Assembly: GCA_051744245.1 (NCBI GenBank)
Contig: JBNJCV010000090.1
Coordinates: 1 to 5,599, forward strand
Reading direction: 5' to 3'
Source: M55B165 sp051744245
GTDB lineage: Bacteria > Actinomycetota > Humimicrobiia > Humimicrobiales > Humimicrobiaceae
Length of the DNA stretch: 5,599 bases
The number at the start of each line of letters is the position of its first letter. Within the stretch, counting starts at the first letter, position 1. The notes under the pieces were generated by a model. That model was given only the letters and a program-made list of their open reading frames with translations. It was not told the origin of the DNA and did no database searches. The translations under genes and the position numbers were made by a program. This document shows, in pieces, positions 1 through 5,482 of the stretch.

Positions 1-1004
1 TTAGATGAACTTATAATATAGCCGCCCCCCTTGCCTGCTATCTCTATGGTTTTTTTAACCACTTTTTCTACTTCCTCTTGGGTGCCAAATGGAAGCAAAT
101 TCCTGCAATCAATGTTTCCAATAATACAAACCTTACCCTCTGTATACTTTTTTACTTCTCCTATATTCATACATTGCGGTTGTATAGGATGGAGTCCATC
201 AAACCCAGCTTCAATAAAGTCATCAAGTATTGGCCAAAAATTACCGTCGGTGTGCTTAATTATTTTTAAACCCTTTTTATGTGCATGGTTTGCCAGCTCT
301 ACATGGTAGGGTTTTATAAATTTCCGGTAATGCTCTGGCGACATTATAGTATTTTCCTCAGTCGCTAAATCCCCGGGCATTGCAATCACATCAATGCCAA
401 TTTTAGAGGCCATATCTATTACTGCCATGTCAAAGTCAGTTGCTATCCTGGCCAAGTTATGCACCATTTCAGGATACAGCACATAATCTTCAAGCAAATT
501 TTGCATACCCCCGGTAAGCCTCCAGCTTAATTTAAAGGGGTCCATTACATTTAAAAAATGGGCTTTTTCTTTTCCCACTTTACCGGTTACATACCTCACT
601 CCGTCAAAATCCCTATCTTCTAATTTTGACACCATATCTATCTTCTTGACATCTTCAGGGCAATTAACAGGCCCTTCCAGGGGTATTGGCTCCCCGTGGG
701 TAGACAGATAGTATAAAGTGCCGAATTTATCTCTACCGCGGCTTTCATCAATCTCCTTTAAGCCTACAGAAAAATTGGTGGTGGTAGAATCTATATGCAA
801 TTCTCCGATAATGGAGCAATACAAATCTAATATCTTGCTGCTTTCTTCCCCAAACCTAGTCTTTTTAGCTTGGGCTTTGGTGTCTGGAAATAACAATTTA
901 GCCAAATTAACCACACTTATTTCATCTATCAACAATTCAAATACAGGAACTCTATCAGGCTGCTCTCTATTTAATGCAGCCATTATCCTTCCCTTATAAT
1001 TCAT
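1..1004 (-). CDS. URO-D superfamily protein (MtaA/methyltransferase-like), C-terminus cut by window edge
   Basis: The frame is open from ATG at 1004 to the window edge, giving 334 codons; perhaps 20-40 C-terminal residues are missing. The start MNYKGRIMAALNRE is typical of the uroporphyrinogen decarboxylase fold family, and GGAGG at 1009-1013 lies 4 nt upstream. Visible family motifs are KHTDGN (residues 250-255), the GFDGLHPI segment (267-274), GNIDC (296-300) and GGGYIISSS (326-334). These resemble the large group of URO-D relatives in anaerobes, not HemE: the HemE N-terminal arginine-rich motif is absent, so haem synthesis is unlikely. In corrinoid methyltransferases such as MtaA, zinc is bound by HxC plus a late Cys. 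Here the first site reads H251-T-D253 and the late site is Ser-rich, so the usual thiol ligands are missing. The substrate is unknown. It is transcribed divergently from the ATP-grasp gene, so a shared pathway is possible but unsupported. Confidence 0.9.
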   Translation of the reverse strand, partial: MNYKGRIMAALNREQPDRVPVFELLIDEISVVNLAKLLFPDTKAQAKKTRFGEESSKILDLYCSIIGELHIDSTTTNFSVGLKEIDESRGRDKFGTLYYLSTHGEPIPLEGPVNCPEDVKKIDMVSKLEDRDFDGVRYVTGKVGKEKAHFLNVMDPFKLSWRLTGGMQNLLEDYVLYPEMVHNLARIATDFDMAVIDMASKIGIDVIAMPGDLATEENTIMSPEHYRKFIKPYHVELANHAHKKGLKIIKHTDGNFWPILDDFIEAGFDGLHPIQPQCMNIGEVKKYTEGKVCIIGNIDCRNLLPFGTQEEVEKVVKKTIEIAGKGGGYIISSS

Positions 1005-1042
1005 ATAACCTCCAGATTACATAAAATAATAATACAAAATAA

Positions 1043-1062
1043 TTGAGGATATGTAACCTCAA
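1043..1062 (-). promoter_or_regulatory. hairpin in the 5' leader of the URO-D gene
   Basis: The arms TTGAGG and CCTCAA are perfectly complementary (6 bp) around an 8-nt loop. The hairpin sits about 40 nt upstream of the URO-D start on the minus strand. The CCTC of its 3' arm could also pair with the GAGG of the ribosome binding site at 1009-1013. The 5' arm plus loop (GAGGTTACATAT) resembles the ribosome-binding region (GAGGTTATATG). It is either a leader structure that affects translation or a weak terminator; no long T run follows, so the assignment is tentative. Confidence 0.3.
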
Positions 1063-1070
1063 AACAATAC

Positions 1071-1090
1071 TTTAAAAAGAACTTTTTAAA
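1071..1090. repeat. 20-bp near-perfect palindrome
   Basis: TTTAAAAAG and CTTTTTAAA are 9-bp perfect inverted arms separated by two bases. The site lies in the divergent intergenic region, 67 bp upstream of the URO-D start. A symmetric site like this could be an operator for a dimeric regulator. It is made almost wholly of A and T, so chance symmetry in AT-rich DNA is a real alternative. Confidence 0.35.
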
Positions 1091-1156
1091 AATTCAAACC
1101 TAATATAAAGTATATCCCAATTTTATTTTGATATATACAAACATTATGTTTTCTAC

Positions 1157-1179
1157 AATAGAGGAATAGCACCTCTGTT
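1157..1179 (+). repeat. inverted repeat / hairpin in the intergenic region
   Basis: On the plus strand AATAGAGG can pair with CCTCTGTT (8 bp including one U-G pair) around the 7-nt loop AATAGCA. A short T run (ACTTTTTC) follows about ten bases later. Read as plus-strand RNA this is a modest terminator-like hairpin; on the minus strand the stem is weaker. Its role is unknown. It shares the GAGG/CCTC core with the hairpin at 1043-1062. Confidence 0.3.
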
Positions 1180-1222
1180 TAGCATCACTTTTTCATATCC
1201 CTACATGGCAAATTGGGCCTTA

Positions 1223-1245
1223 TATAGTAGGATAAATACTATAAT
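1223..1245 (+). promoter_or_regulatory. putative -10 box (TATAAT) overlapping a 7-bp dyad, upstream of the ATP-grasp gene
   Basis: TATAAT at 1240-1245 matches the -10 consensus and would start transcription near 1252, leaving a leader of only about 10 nt before the ATG at 1263. This agrees with the absence of a Shine-Dalgarno sequence there. A perfect inverted repeat, TATAGTA (1223-1229) and TACTATA (1237-1243), overlaps the box and could be an operator. No good -35 box lies at 16-18 bp (TTGGGC at 1213 is too far), so the promoter is either weak or activator-dependent. Confidence 0.35.
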
Positions 1246-1262
1246 TTTAAATATTTTTGCCT

Positions 1263-2519
1263 ATGAGAAATATAGTAATTATCTGCCCTACAATTAGAGA
1301 CTTCAGGGAAATAGAAAAAGTAAATACAGAAGAAAAATATAATCATAACTATATTTTTTATGGTAAAAACCTCCGTGAAAATCTGGGCACATTTGATCCC
1401 GTTAAATTCATAGAAAAATTCCAAAAAGATTTTAGACACATGAAAGTAGATGGAATTATTGCCACCCATGATTACCCAGCCTCAATAATAGCCAGCATAC
1501 TGACTGAAAAACTAGGAATCCCTGGAGTAAGAACTTTTCTAAATCTTTTATGCCAGCACAAATATTACAGCAGGATTTACCAGAGCAAAGTAGTGCCAGA
1601 TGGTGTACCCGTTTTTTTTCTGGTTAACCCCTCTGGCAATAATAGTAGCAGGCCACCCTATTTTCCTATCTTCTTAAAACCAGTTAAATCATTCTTCTCC
1701 ATATTCGCATCAAGAATTGATAATGTTGAACAATATAAGAGATATGTAAAGTTGTTTTTAGATCATAACCGGAAATTTGTAAAGCCCTTAAATATTCTGT
1801 TAAAAAAGTATTCCGATTTCAAAATTAATGCGGATTACCTGATTGCAGAAAACCTGTTGGCCGGCCAGCAGGCCACTTTGGAAGGATATGTGTTTGAAGG
1901 TAAAATAAAGGTGCTGGGAATTACAGATTCTATAATGTATCCGGGCACTATCAGTTTTAAAAGATTTGAATATCCTTCATCCCTACCATCAAATATTAAA
2001 GAGAGAATGTCCGAAATTGCCAGGAATTTTATCTCTTTCATTAAATTTAATAATGGCATGTTTAACATAGAATTTTTCTATAACTTCTATGATAACACCG
2101 TAAAAATAATTGAAGTCAACCCCAGGATGGCTAGTCAGTTTGCAGACCTGATGGAAAAAGTTGAAGGAACTAATACTTATAAAATACAGATAGATATTTC
2201 CCTGGGAAGAAAGCCTGATTTTAAAAAAAGAGGTGGAAATTTTGAATATGCCACCAGTTTTGTGTTAAGGTCTTTCAAAGATAAAAAAATAATCAAATTG
2301 CCAAAAAGAGAAGACTTGGAGAAGGTTTTATCTCTTTTTCCCGATGCCAGAGTAGAAATATATGGTAAGGTGGGAACCCAACTTTCAGAATACCTGCAGG
2401 ATATGCAAAGCTACCGCTATGCAGTTATCAGTCTTGGAGGGAATTCCAGGCAGGATTTGGATAAGAAATTCAACCAGTGCACCAGGATGCTAAAATTTAA
2501 TTTTATGGATATAGACTAA
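1263..2519 (+). CDS. ATP-grasp domain protein (carboxylate-amine/thiol ligase-like), substrate unknown
   Basis: A 418-residue protein if begun at ATG 1263. An in-frame TTG at 1257 would add two residues and a stop lies just upstream of it. The ATG is preferred because MRNIVIICP opens directly with a beta strand. Order of parts: a Rossmann-like pre-ATP-grasp domain (about 1-120); the nucleotide-binding Lys in FPIFLKPVK (K139); the second ATP segment AENLLAGQQATLEGYVFEG (195-213); the metal-binding region NIEFF (E270) and EVNPR (284-288); and a C-terminal domain of about 90 residues. ATP-grasp enzymes activate a carboxylate as acyl phosphate and join it to an amine or thiol. The loop after K139 lacks the usual glycines (KPVKSFFSIFAS), which suggests a distinct subfamily. 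No signal peptide or membrane segment is seen, so it is probably cytoplasmic. It stands alone on its strand, and no precursor peptide or partner enzyme is visible. It converges with the DUF4143 gene. Confidence 0.88.
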   Translation: MRNIVIICPTIRDFREIEKVNTEEKYNHNYIFYGKNLRENLGTFDPVKFIEKFQKDFRHMKVDGIIATHDYPASIIASILTEKLGIPGVRTFLNLLCQHKYYSRIYQSKVVPDGVPVFFLVNPSGNNSSRPPYFPIFLKPVKSFFSIFASRIDNVEQYKRYVKLFLDHNRKFVKPLNILLKKYSDFKINADYLIAENLLAGQQATLEGYVFEGKIKVLGITDSIMYPGTISFKRFEYPSSLPSNIKERMSEIARNFISFIKFNNGMFNIEFFYNFYDNTVKIIEVNPRMASQFADLMEKVEGTNTYKIQIDISLGRKPDFKKRGGNFEYATSFVLRSFKDKKIIKLPKREDLEKVLSLFPDARVEIYGKVGTQLSEYLQDMQSYRYAVISLGGNSRQDLDKKFNQCTRMLKFNFMDID

Positions 2520-2520
2520 A

Positions 2521-2534
2521 TGGAGGCGGCACCC
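2521..2534 (-). repeat. displaced 14-nt copy of the tRNA-Cys 3' end (putative att site)
   Basis: TGGAGGCGGCACCC is identical to 4191-4204. It is the 3' end of tRNA-Cys (CCA, discriminator, 3' acceptor strand and the last three T-stem bases) read from the minus strand. Identity stops abruptly after 14 nt and no D-arm, anticodon or T-loop sequence follows, so this is a fragment and not a tRNA gene. It begins one base after the ATP-grasp stop codon. A G+C-rich 14-mer repeated in same orientation within AT-rich DNA is very unlikely by chance. Confidence 0.65.
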
Positions 2535-2642
2535 CGTACTGTTAAGAATGGCTAGCAAAATCAATAAAACCTAAAAGTATTATTAATTTTTTTCATTTTT
2601 ATCTATTCTTTTACTAGAATAAAACAATTTTTAGTATGTTTT
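2535..2642. other. convergent intergenic spacer
   Basis: This AT-rich spacer lies between the displaced tRNA end and the stop codon of the DUF4143 gene. It contains a weak hairpin, TATTCT (2604-2609) and AGAATA (2616-2621) with a 6-nt loop, flanked on its left by T-rich sequence (2588-2600). It may act as a poor terminator for the converging genes, but stem strength and T-tract position are not convincing for either strand. No gene is seen. Confidence 0.35.
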
Positions 2643-3995
2643 TTATACTTTCTGCAAAAACCAACCAAGATATTCATTTATTTTGCCCACCAGATAAAAT
2701 GGCAGGTTTAAAAGGAAATATTTCTTTCCCCTAATTGTCTTTACTTTATCAATTGATAATTTACCAGAGTATACTCTTACAGCAAAATTATATGGTGTCC
2801 GGTCAATATATTCATGTAATGATCTAAGTCTGCCTACTTTCCCTTTCTTTACTTCAATAGGTATAAGATAATTATTAAAAGATATTATATAATCAACCTG
2901 GGCGCTTGATTGTTTTTTTTCCCTAACCCAGAACCCAACTCTTTTTATTATGCTTTGACTTTCTGCCAGTAGTTCCTGCCCTACTATATGTTCTGCAATC
3001 TTTCCTTCATAGAAGCTATCCAGATCCCTAGTGCCAAATAGTTCCTTTTGAAGTCCTACAAAATAGTTTATTAATCCTGTATCAAGGATATGCAGCCTTG
3101 GTGATTTTTTGTGGTCAGGTTCAATTGGAATATTGACTGTGGTTGTAGGATACATTAAATATATTAGCATTGCTTTTTCAATTGTCTTTAAAGCCTCAGA
3201 CATCTCTCTTGATCTATATTTTGAATGACCAAATCTTTTAAATCTTATCCTGTTAGCTGCCGAATAAAAAGAATTCTCTATTGCGTGTCTGATAACATTG
3301 GCAATAGTATTGTTTCTGGCATATTTCTCAACATCATCAAGGTATGACGTCAATAGGCTTTCATAAACCATCCTTAGGCCAGCAATATCTTTATTCTTCT
3401 TATATGTTTTTACTACTTCCGGCATTCCACCTATTAGAGTATATTGGTAAAAATCTCTCAATAACTTTTCATGAGCAAAATCAGGAAAAGGTATTTGCTT
3501 AAGAATCTCTAAAGATTGGATATGTCCTATTGCATTTAAATATTCCCTGAAGGTCAGAGGTTTCATATATAAATATTCGACCCTACCAACAGGAATATTT
3601 ACATTTCTATTAATGAGTGATTCTAATAAAGAACCGGCAGCAATGACGTGATAATCTCTGGAAGATTTTGATTCATAAAAATATCTTAGCACGGACACCG
3701 CTTCAGGAGAGTTCTGTATTTCATCTATAAATATAAGTATTTTACCATTGGCTATAGTTTTATTCTTTTCTAAAAAAATAGCCTGAACAAGCTGGCCAAT
3801 ATCATATCCTCTTTGAAAAATTCTTCTCTCTGATTGAATATCAAGGTTTAAATATATATATTGTTCAAACTGCTTTGAAAAGATCTCTACCGCGGTTGTT
3901 TTCCCTACCTGCCTGGCACCACGCAATATAAGGGGTTTTCTATTTGGCTTATTTGCCCACTTATCTAATTCTTTAATTATTTCGCGGTCAAACAA
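2643..3995 (-). CDS. AAA family ATPase with C-terminal DUF4143 (COG1373-type)
   Basis: A 450-residue protein, normal length for this family. The N-terminal AAA_14 domain has Walker A GARQVGKTT (26-34), Walker B ILIFIDE (86-92) and the sensor-like HVIAAGSLLE (116-125). LTFREYL (147-153) and GGMPEVV (189-195) mark the linker typical of the family. The C-terminal DUF4143 region includes LHILDTGLINYF (301-312) and a PD-(D/E)XK-like signature, D368 then IEVK (380-383), suggesting a nuclease-fold domain. The start is TTG: a stop codon lies two codons upstream and the 19 residues before the ATPase core match what the family usually has. No ribosome binding site is visible. These ATPases are patchily distributed and often multicopy; the cellular role is unknown. 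The gene lies between two copies of the tRNA-Cys 3' end, downstream of tRNA-Cys on the same strand, and may be an islet cargo gene. Confidence 0.92.
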   Translation of the reverse strand: MFDREIIKELDKWANKPNRKPLILRGARQVGKTTAVEIFSKQFEQYIYLNLDIQSERRIFQRGYDIGQLVQAIFLEKNKTIANGKILIFIDEIQNSPEAVSVLRYFYESKSSRDYHVIAAGSLLESLINRNVNIPVGRVEYLYMKPLTFREYLNAIGHIQSLEILKQIPFPDFAHEKLLRDFYQYTLIGGMPEVVKTYKKNKDIAGLRMVYESLLTSYLDDVEKYARNNTIANVIRHAIENSFYSAANRIRFKRFGHSKYRSREMSEALKTIEKAMLIYLMYPTTTVNIPIEPDHKKSPRLHILDTGLINYFVGLQKELFGTRDLDSFYEGKIAEHIVGQELLAESQSIIKRVGFWVREKKQSSAQVDYIISFNNYLIPIEVKKGKVGRLRSLHEYIDRTPYNFAVRVYSGKLSIDKVKTIRGKKYFLLNLPFYLVGKINEYLGWFLQKV

Positions 3996-4003
3996 TTTTT
4001 ATA

Positions 4004-4059
4004 ATAAAGTAATTGTTATAAAGTAAACCATATTATTCCATATTTATGTAATTAAGTAA
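4004..4059. repeat. three short direct repeats upstream of the DUF4143 gene
   Basis: ATAAAGTAA occurs exactly at 4004-4012 and 4018-4026 (14-bp period), with a one-mismatch copy, ATTAAGTAA, at 4051-4059. They lie just upstream of the TTG start of the DUF4143 gene, where its promoter should be. They could be regulator-binding sites or simply low-complexity AT sequence. No convincing -35/-10 pair can be placed with room for a leader. Confidence 0.25.
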
Positions 4060-4100
4060 AGGTTATTATATTAAATTATTGTATAAAAGTAAGCCAAATA

Positions 4101-4190
4101 ATCCCCTGTCTTCAGACATTAAGCCTGCTATTAAGGGCTACGTTGTCGCGGTTGTTGGTGAAGAGCCGGGGAAAGCTCCAAAATTGAATC
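4101..4190. other. G+C-rich non-coding stretch between tRNA-Cys and the DUF4143 gene
   Basis: Ninety bases with 44 G or C (about 49%), against about one third in the window. It contains three small hairpin-forming pairs: TGTC/GACA (4107-4118), AGCC/GGCT (4122-4139) and GAGC/GCTC (4163-4178). No protein is recognisable on either strand; minus-strand frames are soon closed by stops. It directly follows tRNA-Cys on the minus strand. It may be a foreign or decayed part of the putative islet, a structured RNA, or a 3' trailer of the tRNA transcript. Confidence 0.35.
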
Positions 4191-4264
<74 letters not shown>

Positions 4265-4281
4265 TAATTTAGCAAGTGCTA

Positions 4282-4310
4282 ATTATATGATAAAATCAGA
4301 TAAAAGTTAA
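4282..4310 (-). promoter_or_regulatory. sigma70-type promoter of tRNA-Cys
   Basis: On the minus strand TTAACT (4305-4310) serves as -35 box, followed by an exact 17-bp spacer and a perfect -10 box TATAAT (4282-4287). Initiation near 4275 would give a leader of about 11 nt before the mature tRNA 5' end at 4264. The -35 box begins only 8 bp past the stop codon of amrS and overlaps an inverted repeat at 4307-4321. Confidence 0.75.
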
Positions 4311-4321
4311 GCTTAGCTTAA
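4307..4321 (-). terminator. possible weak terminator hairpin at the end of amrS
   Basis: TTAAGC (4307-4312) and GCTTAA (4316-4321) are perfect 6-bp inverted arms with a 3-base spacer. The spacer and one arm include the amrS stop codon. On the minus strand the sequence CTTTTATC follows. The stem is AT-rich and short, so termination would be inefficient. Overlap with the tRNA-Cys -35 box could also make it a protein-binding site. Confidence 0.3.
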
Positions 4322-5319
4322 AAAATGCCATCAACTTTTTTGCCACAATTTGGGCACTTTCCATTTTTAACGTTATTTTTAGCAATAGAAAAGCTTAATC
4401 TTTTAATTAAAGGATGGCCACAATTCTTACAATAAGTAGTCTCTAAATCATTACTGTGAACATTACCACCATAAACATACTTTAAACCAGCTTTTTCCCC
4501 AATCTCTACCGCCTGTTCTATTTTAGCAGTACTTGTAGGCGGGATTCTTGACTTATATTGTGGATAGTAGGCACTTAGGTGCCAAGGGATATCATTTCCA
4601 GTATCCTTAATAAACTCCGCTATTTCATTCAGTTCTTCTTTAGAATCATTCAAACCTGGTATAACCAAGGTTGTAATTTCAATCCAAATTCCTAGCTTTT
4701 TCATATACCTTATATTCTCAAGTACAGGTTTAAGCTTTCCTCCAACCTGTTTCCTGTAAAAATCATCAGAAAAACTTTTAAGATCAACATTTGCAGCATC
4801 TAAATAAGGGCTAATCATGTCCAAAGATTCCTTTGACATATAACCATTGGTAACAAAAACATTCTTTAATCCATTATCAGCTGCTATCTTGGCCGCATCA
4901 TAAGCATATTCAAAAAATATAGTGGGCTCTGTATAGGTATAGGATATGCTTTTGCAGTCATTATTTTTTGCATCTTCCACTACACTTTCAGGAGAAATAT
5001 CCTGGCCATGTATTTCTTCCTCGGATCCTACCTGTGAAATGGAATAGTTCTGGCAAAAAAGACATTTAAAATTACATCCCATTGTAGCAATAGATAAAGA
5101 TAATGTACCAGGTAAAAAATGGAATAAAGGTTTCTTTTCTATAGGATCTGCATTTTCTGATATTAATTTTCTATATACCAGGCTATAAAGGGTCCCATCA
5201 GTATTTTTCCTTACCCCGCATTTACCTAAACTGTTTTCCCCGATAAGGCAAAAATGGTTACACAGTTTGCAGCTAACCTTATTATTTTTTACTTTTTTAT
5301 ATAAATAAGCTTCTTTCAT
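4318..5319 (-). CDS. amrS: AmmeMemoRadiSam system radical SAM enzyme (AmrS)
   Basis: Start chosen at ATG 5319 (333 residues) because GGAGG at 5325-5329 sits 5 nt upstream. The earlier ATG at 5331 overlaps that binding site and has none of its own. The radical SAM cluster motif is CNFKCLFC (C82, C86, C89), which should bind the [4Fe-4S] cluster that cleaves S-adenosylmethionine. Ahead of it is a four-Cys group (C17, C20, C24, C34), and the C-terminus carries a zinc-ribbon-like set (C297, C300, C322, C325). Other family segments are YTYTEPTIFFEY (127-138), FVTNGYMS (155-162), VDLKSF (178-183), VIPGLND (219-225) and WHLSAYYPQYK (246-256). The protein resembles pyruvate formate-lyase activating enzymes but matches the AmmeMemoRadiSam type, which is linked with AMMECR1 and Memo proteins; neither partner lies in this window. 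The reaction is not established. It is probably a cytoplasmic enzyme needing anaerobic or low-oxygen conditions. tRNA-Cys follows on the same strand with its own promoter. Confidence 0.9.
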   Translation of the reverse strand: MKEAYLYKKVKNNKVSCKLCNHFCLIGENSLGKCGVRKNTDGTLYSLVYRKLISENADPIEKKPLFHFLPGTLSLSIATMGCNFKCLFCQNYSISQVGSEEEIHGQDISPESVVEDAKNNDCKSISYTYTEPTIFFEYAYDAAKIAADNGLKNVFVTNGYMSKESLDMISPYLDAANVDLKSFSDDFYRKQVGGKLKPVLENIRYMKKLGIWIEITTLVIPGLNDSKEELNEIAEFIKDTGNDIPWHLSAYYPQYKSRIPPTSTAKIEQAVEIGEKAGLKYVYGGNVHSNDLETTYCKNCGHPLIKRLSFSIAKNNVKNGKCPNCGKKVDGIF

Positions 5320-5324
5320 ATCAA

Positions 5325-5329
5325 CCTCC
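5325..5329 (-). promoter_or_regulatory. ribosome binding site that sets the amrS start
   Basis: GGAGG on the minus strand lies 5 nt before ATG 5319. The upstream in-frame ATG (5331) shares its G with this motif, so it cannot be served by it. The same GGAGGTT context precedes the URO-D start. Confidence 0.75.
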
Positions 5330-5331
5330 AT

Positions 5332-5482
5332 TTATTAGTTTAAAGGAAAAAATTAAAAAAACTAGAAATTTTTTTTTATGGTACGCCATTGTTTGTAAAA
5401 TTGGAAACAGGGCTGAAAGATTTCATAAAAATATTAGAATAATTCTAGTGTCTCCAAGCTCTGCAAATAAATAAGGATATTT
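5332..5482. other. intergenic region upstream of amrS
   Basis: About 150 bp of AT-rich DNA between the amrS start region and the stop of the flavodoxin-like frame. It holds a small palindrome, TAGAATAATTCTA (5435-5447), which on the minus strand is followed by ATATTTTTATG and could be a weak terminator. A homopolymer-rich stretch lies near 5350-5379. No convincing promoter for amrS could be placed, and no gene is seen on either strand. Confidence 0.4.

Larger units (their letters stand above)
1005..1262. other. divergent intergenic region with several inverted repeats
   Basis: This 258-bp, AT-rich stretch separates the start codons of the URO-D gene (leftward) and the ATP-grasp gene (rightward). 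I see no credible ORF or RNA gene in it. It holds four inverted repeats, listed separately: 1043-1062, 1071-1090, 1157-1179 and 1223-1243. It should contain promoters for both flanking genes, but no pair of -35 and -10 boxes with good spacing stands out; only TATAAT at 1240-1245 is a strong single box. Confidence 0.6.

Noticed and set aside
31..309. Plus-strand open frames at 31-309, 78-269 and 718-999
   Set aside because: They lie antisense to the continuous URO-D coding frame and show no protein-like motifs.
1239..2068. Minus-strand open frames at 1239-1469 and 1835-2068
   Set aside because: Both are antisense shadows of the ATP-grasp gene, which has clear family motifs on the plus strand.
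2520..2555. Tiny frame MEAAPRTVKNG directly after the ATP-grasp stop codon
   Set aside because: Only 11 residues, made largely from the tRNA 3'-end fragment, with no ribosome binding site; treated as accidental.
2633..2649. AGTAT/ATACT hairpin over the DUF4143 stop codon
   Set aside because: The stem is only 5 bp, mostly A-T, with a 7-nt loop and no suitable T tract on the minus strand; too weak to call a terminator.
2551..4184. Similar short strings GCTAGCAAAAT (2551-2561) and GCTCCAAAAT (4175-4184) near the two ends of the putative islet
   Set aside because: The match is imperfect and short, so I could not support it as recombinase arm sites or terminal repeats.
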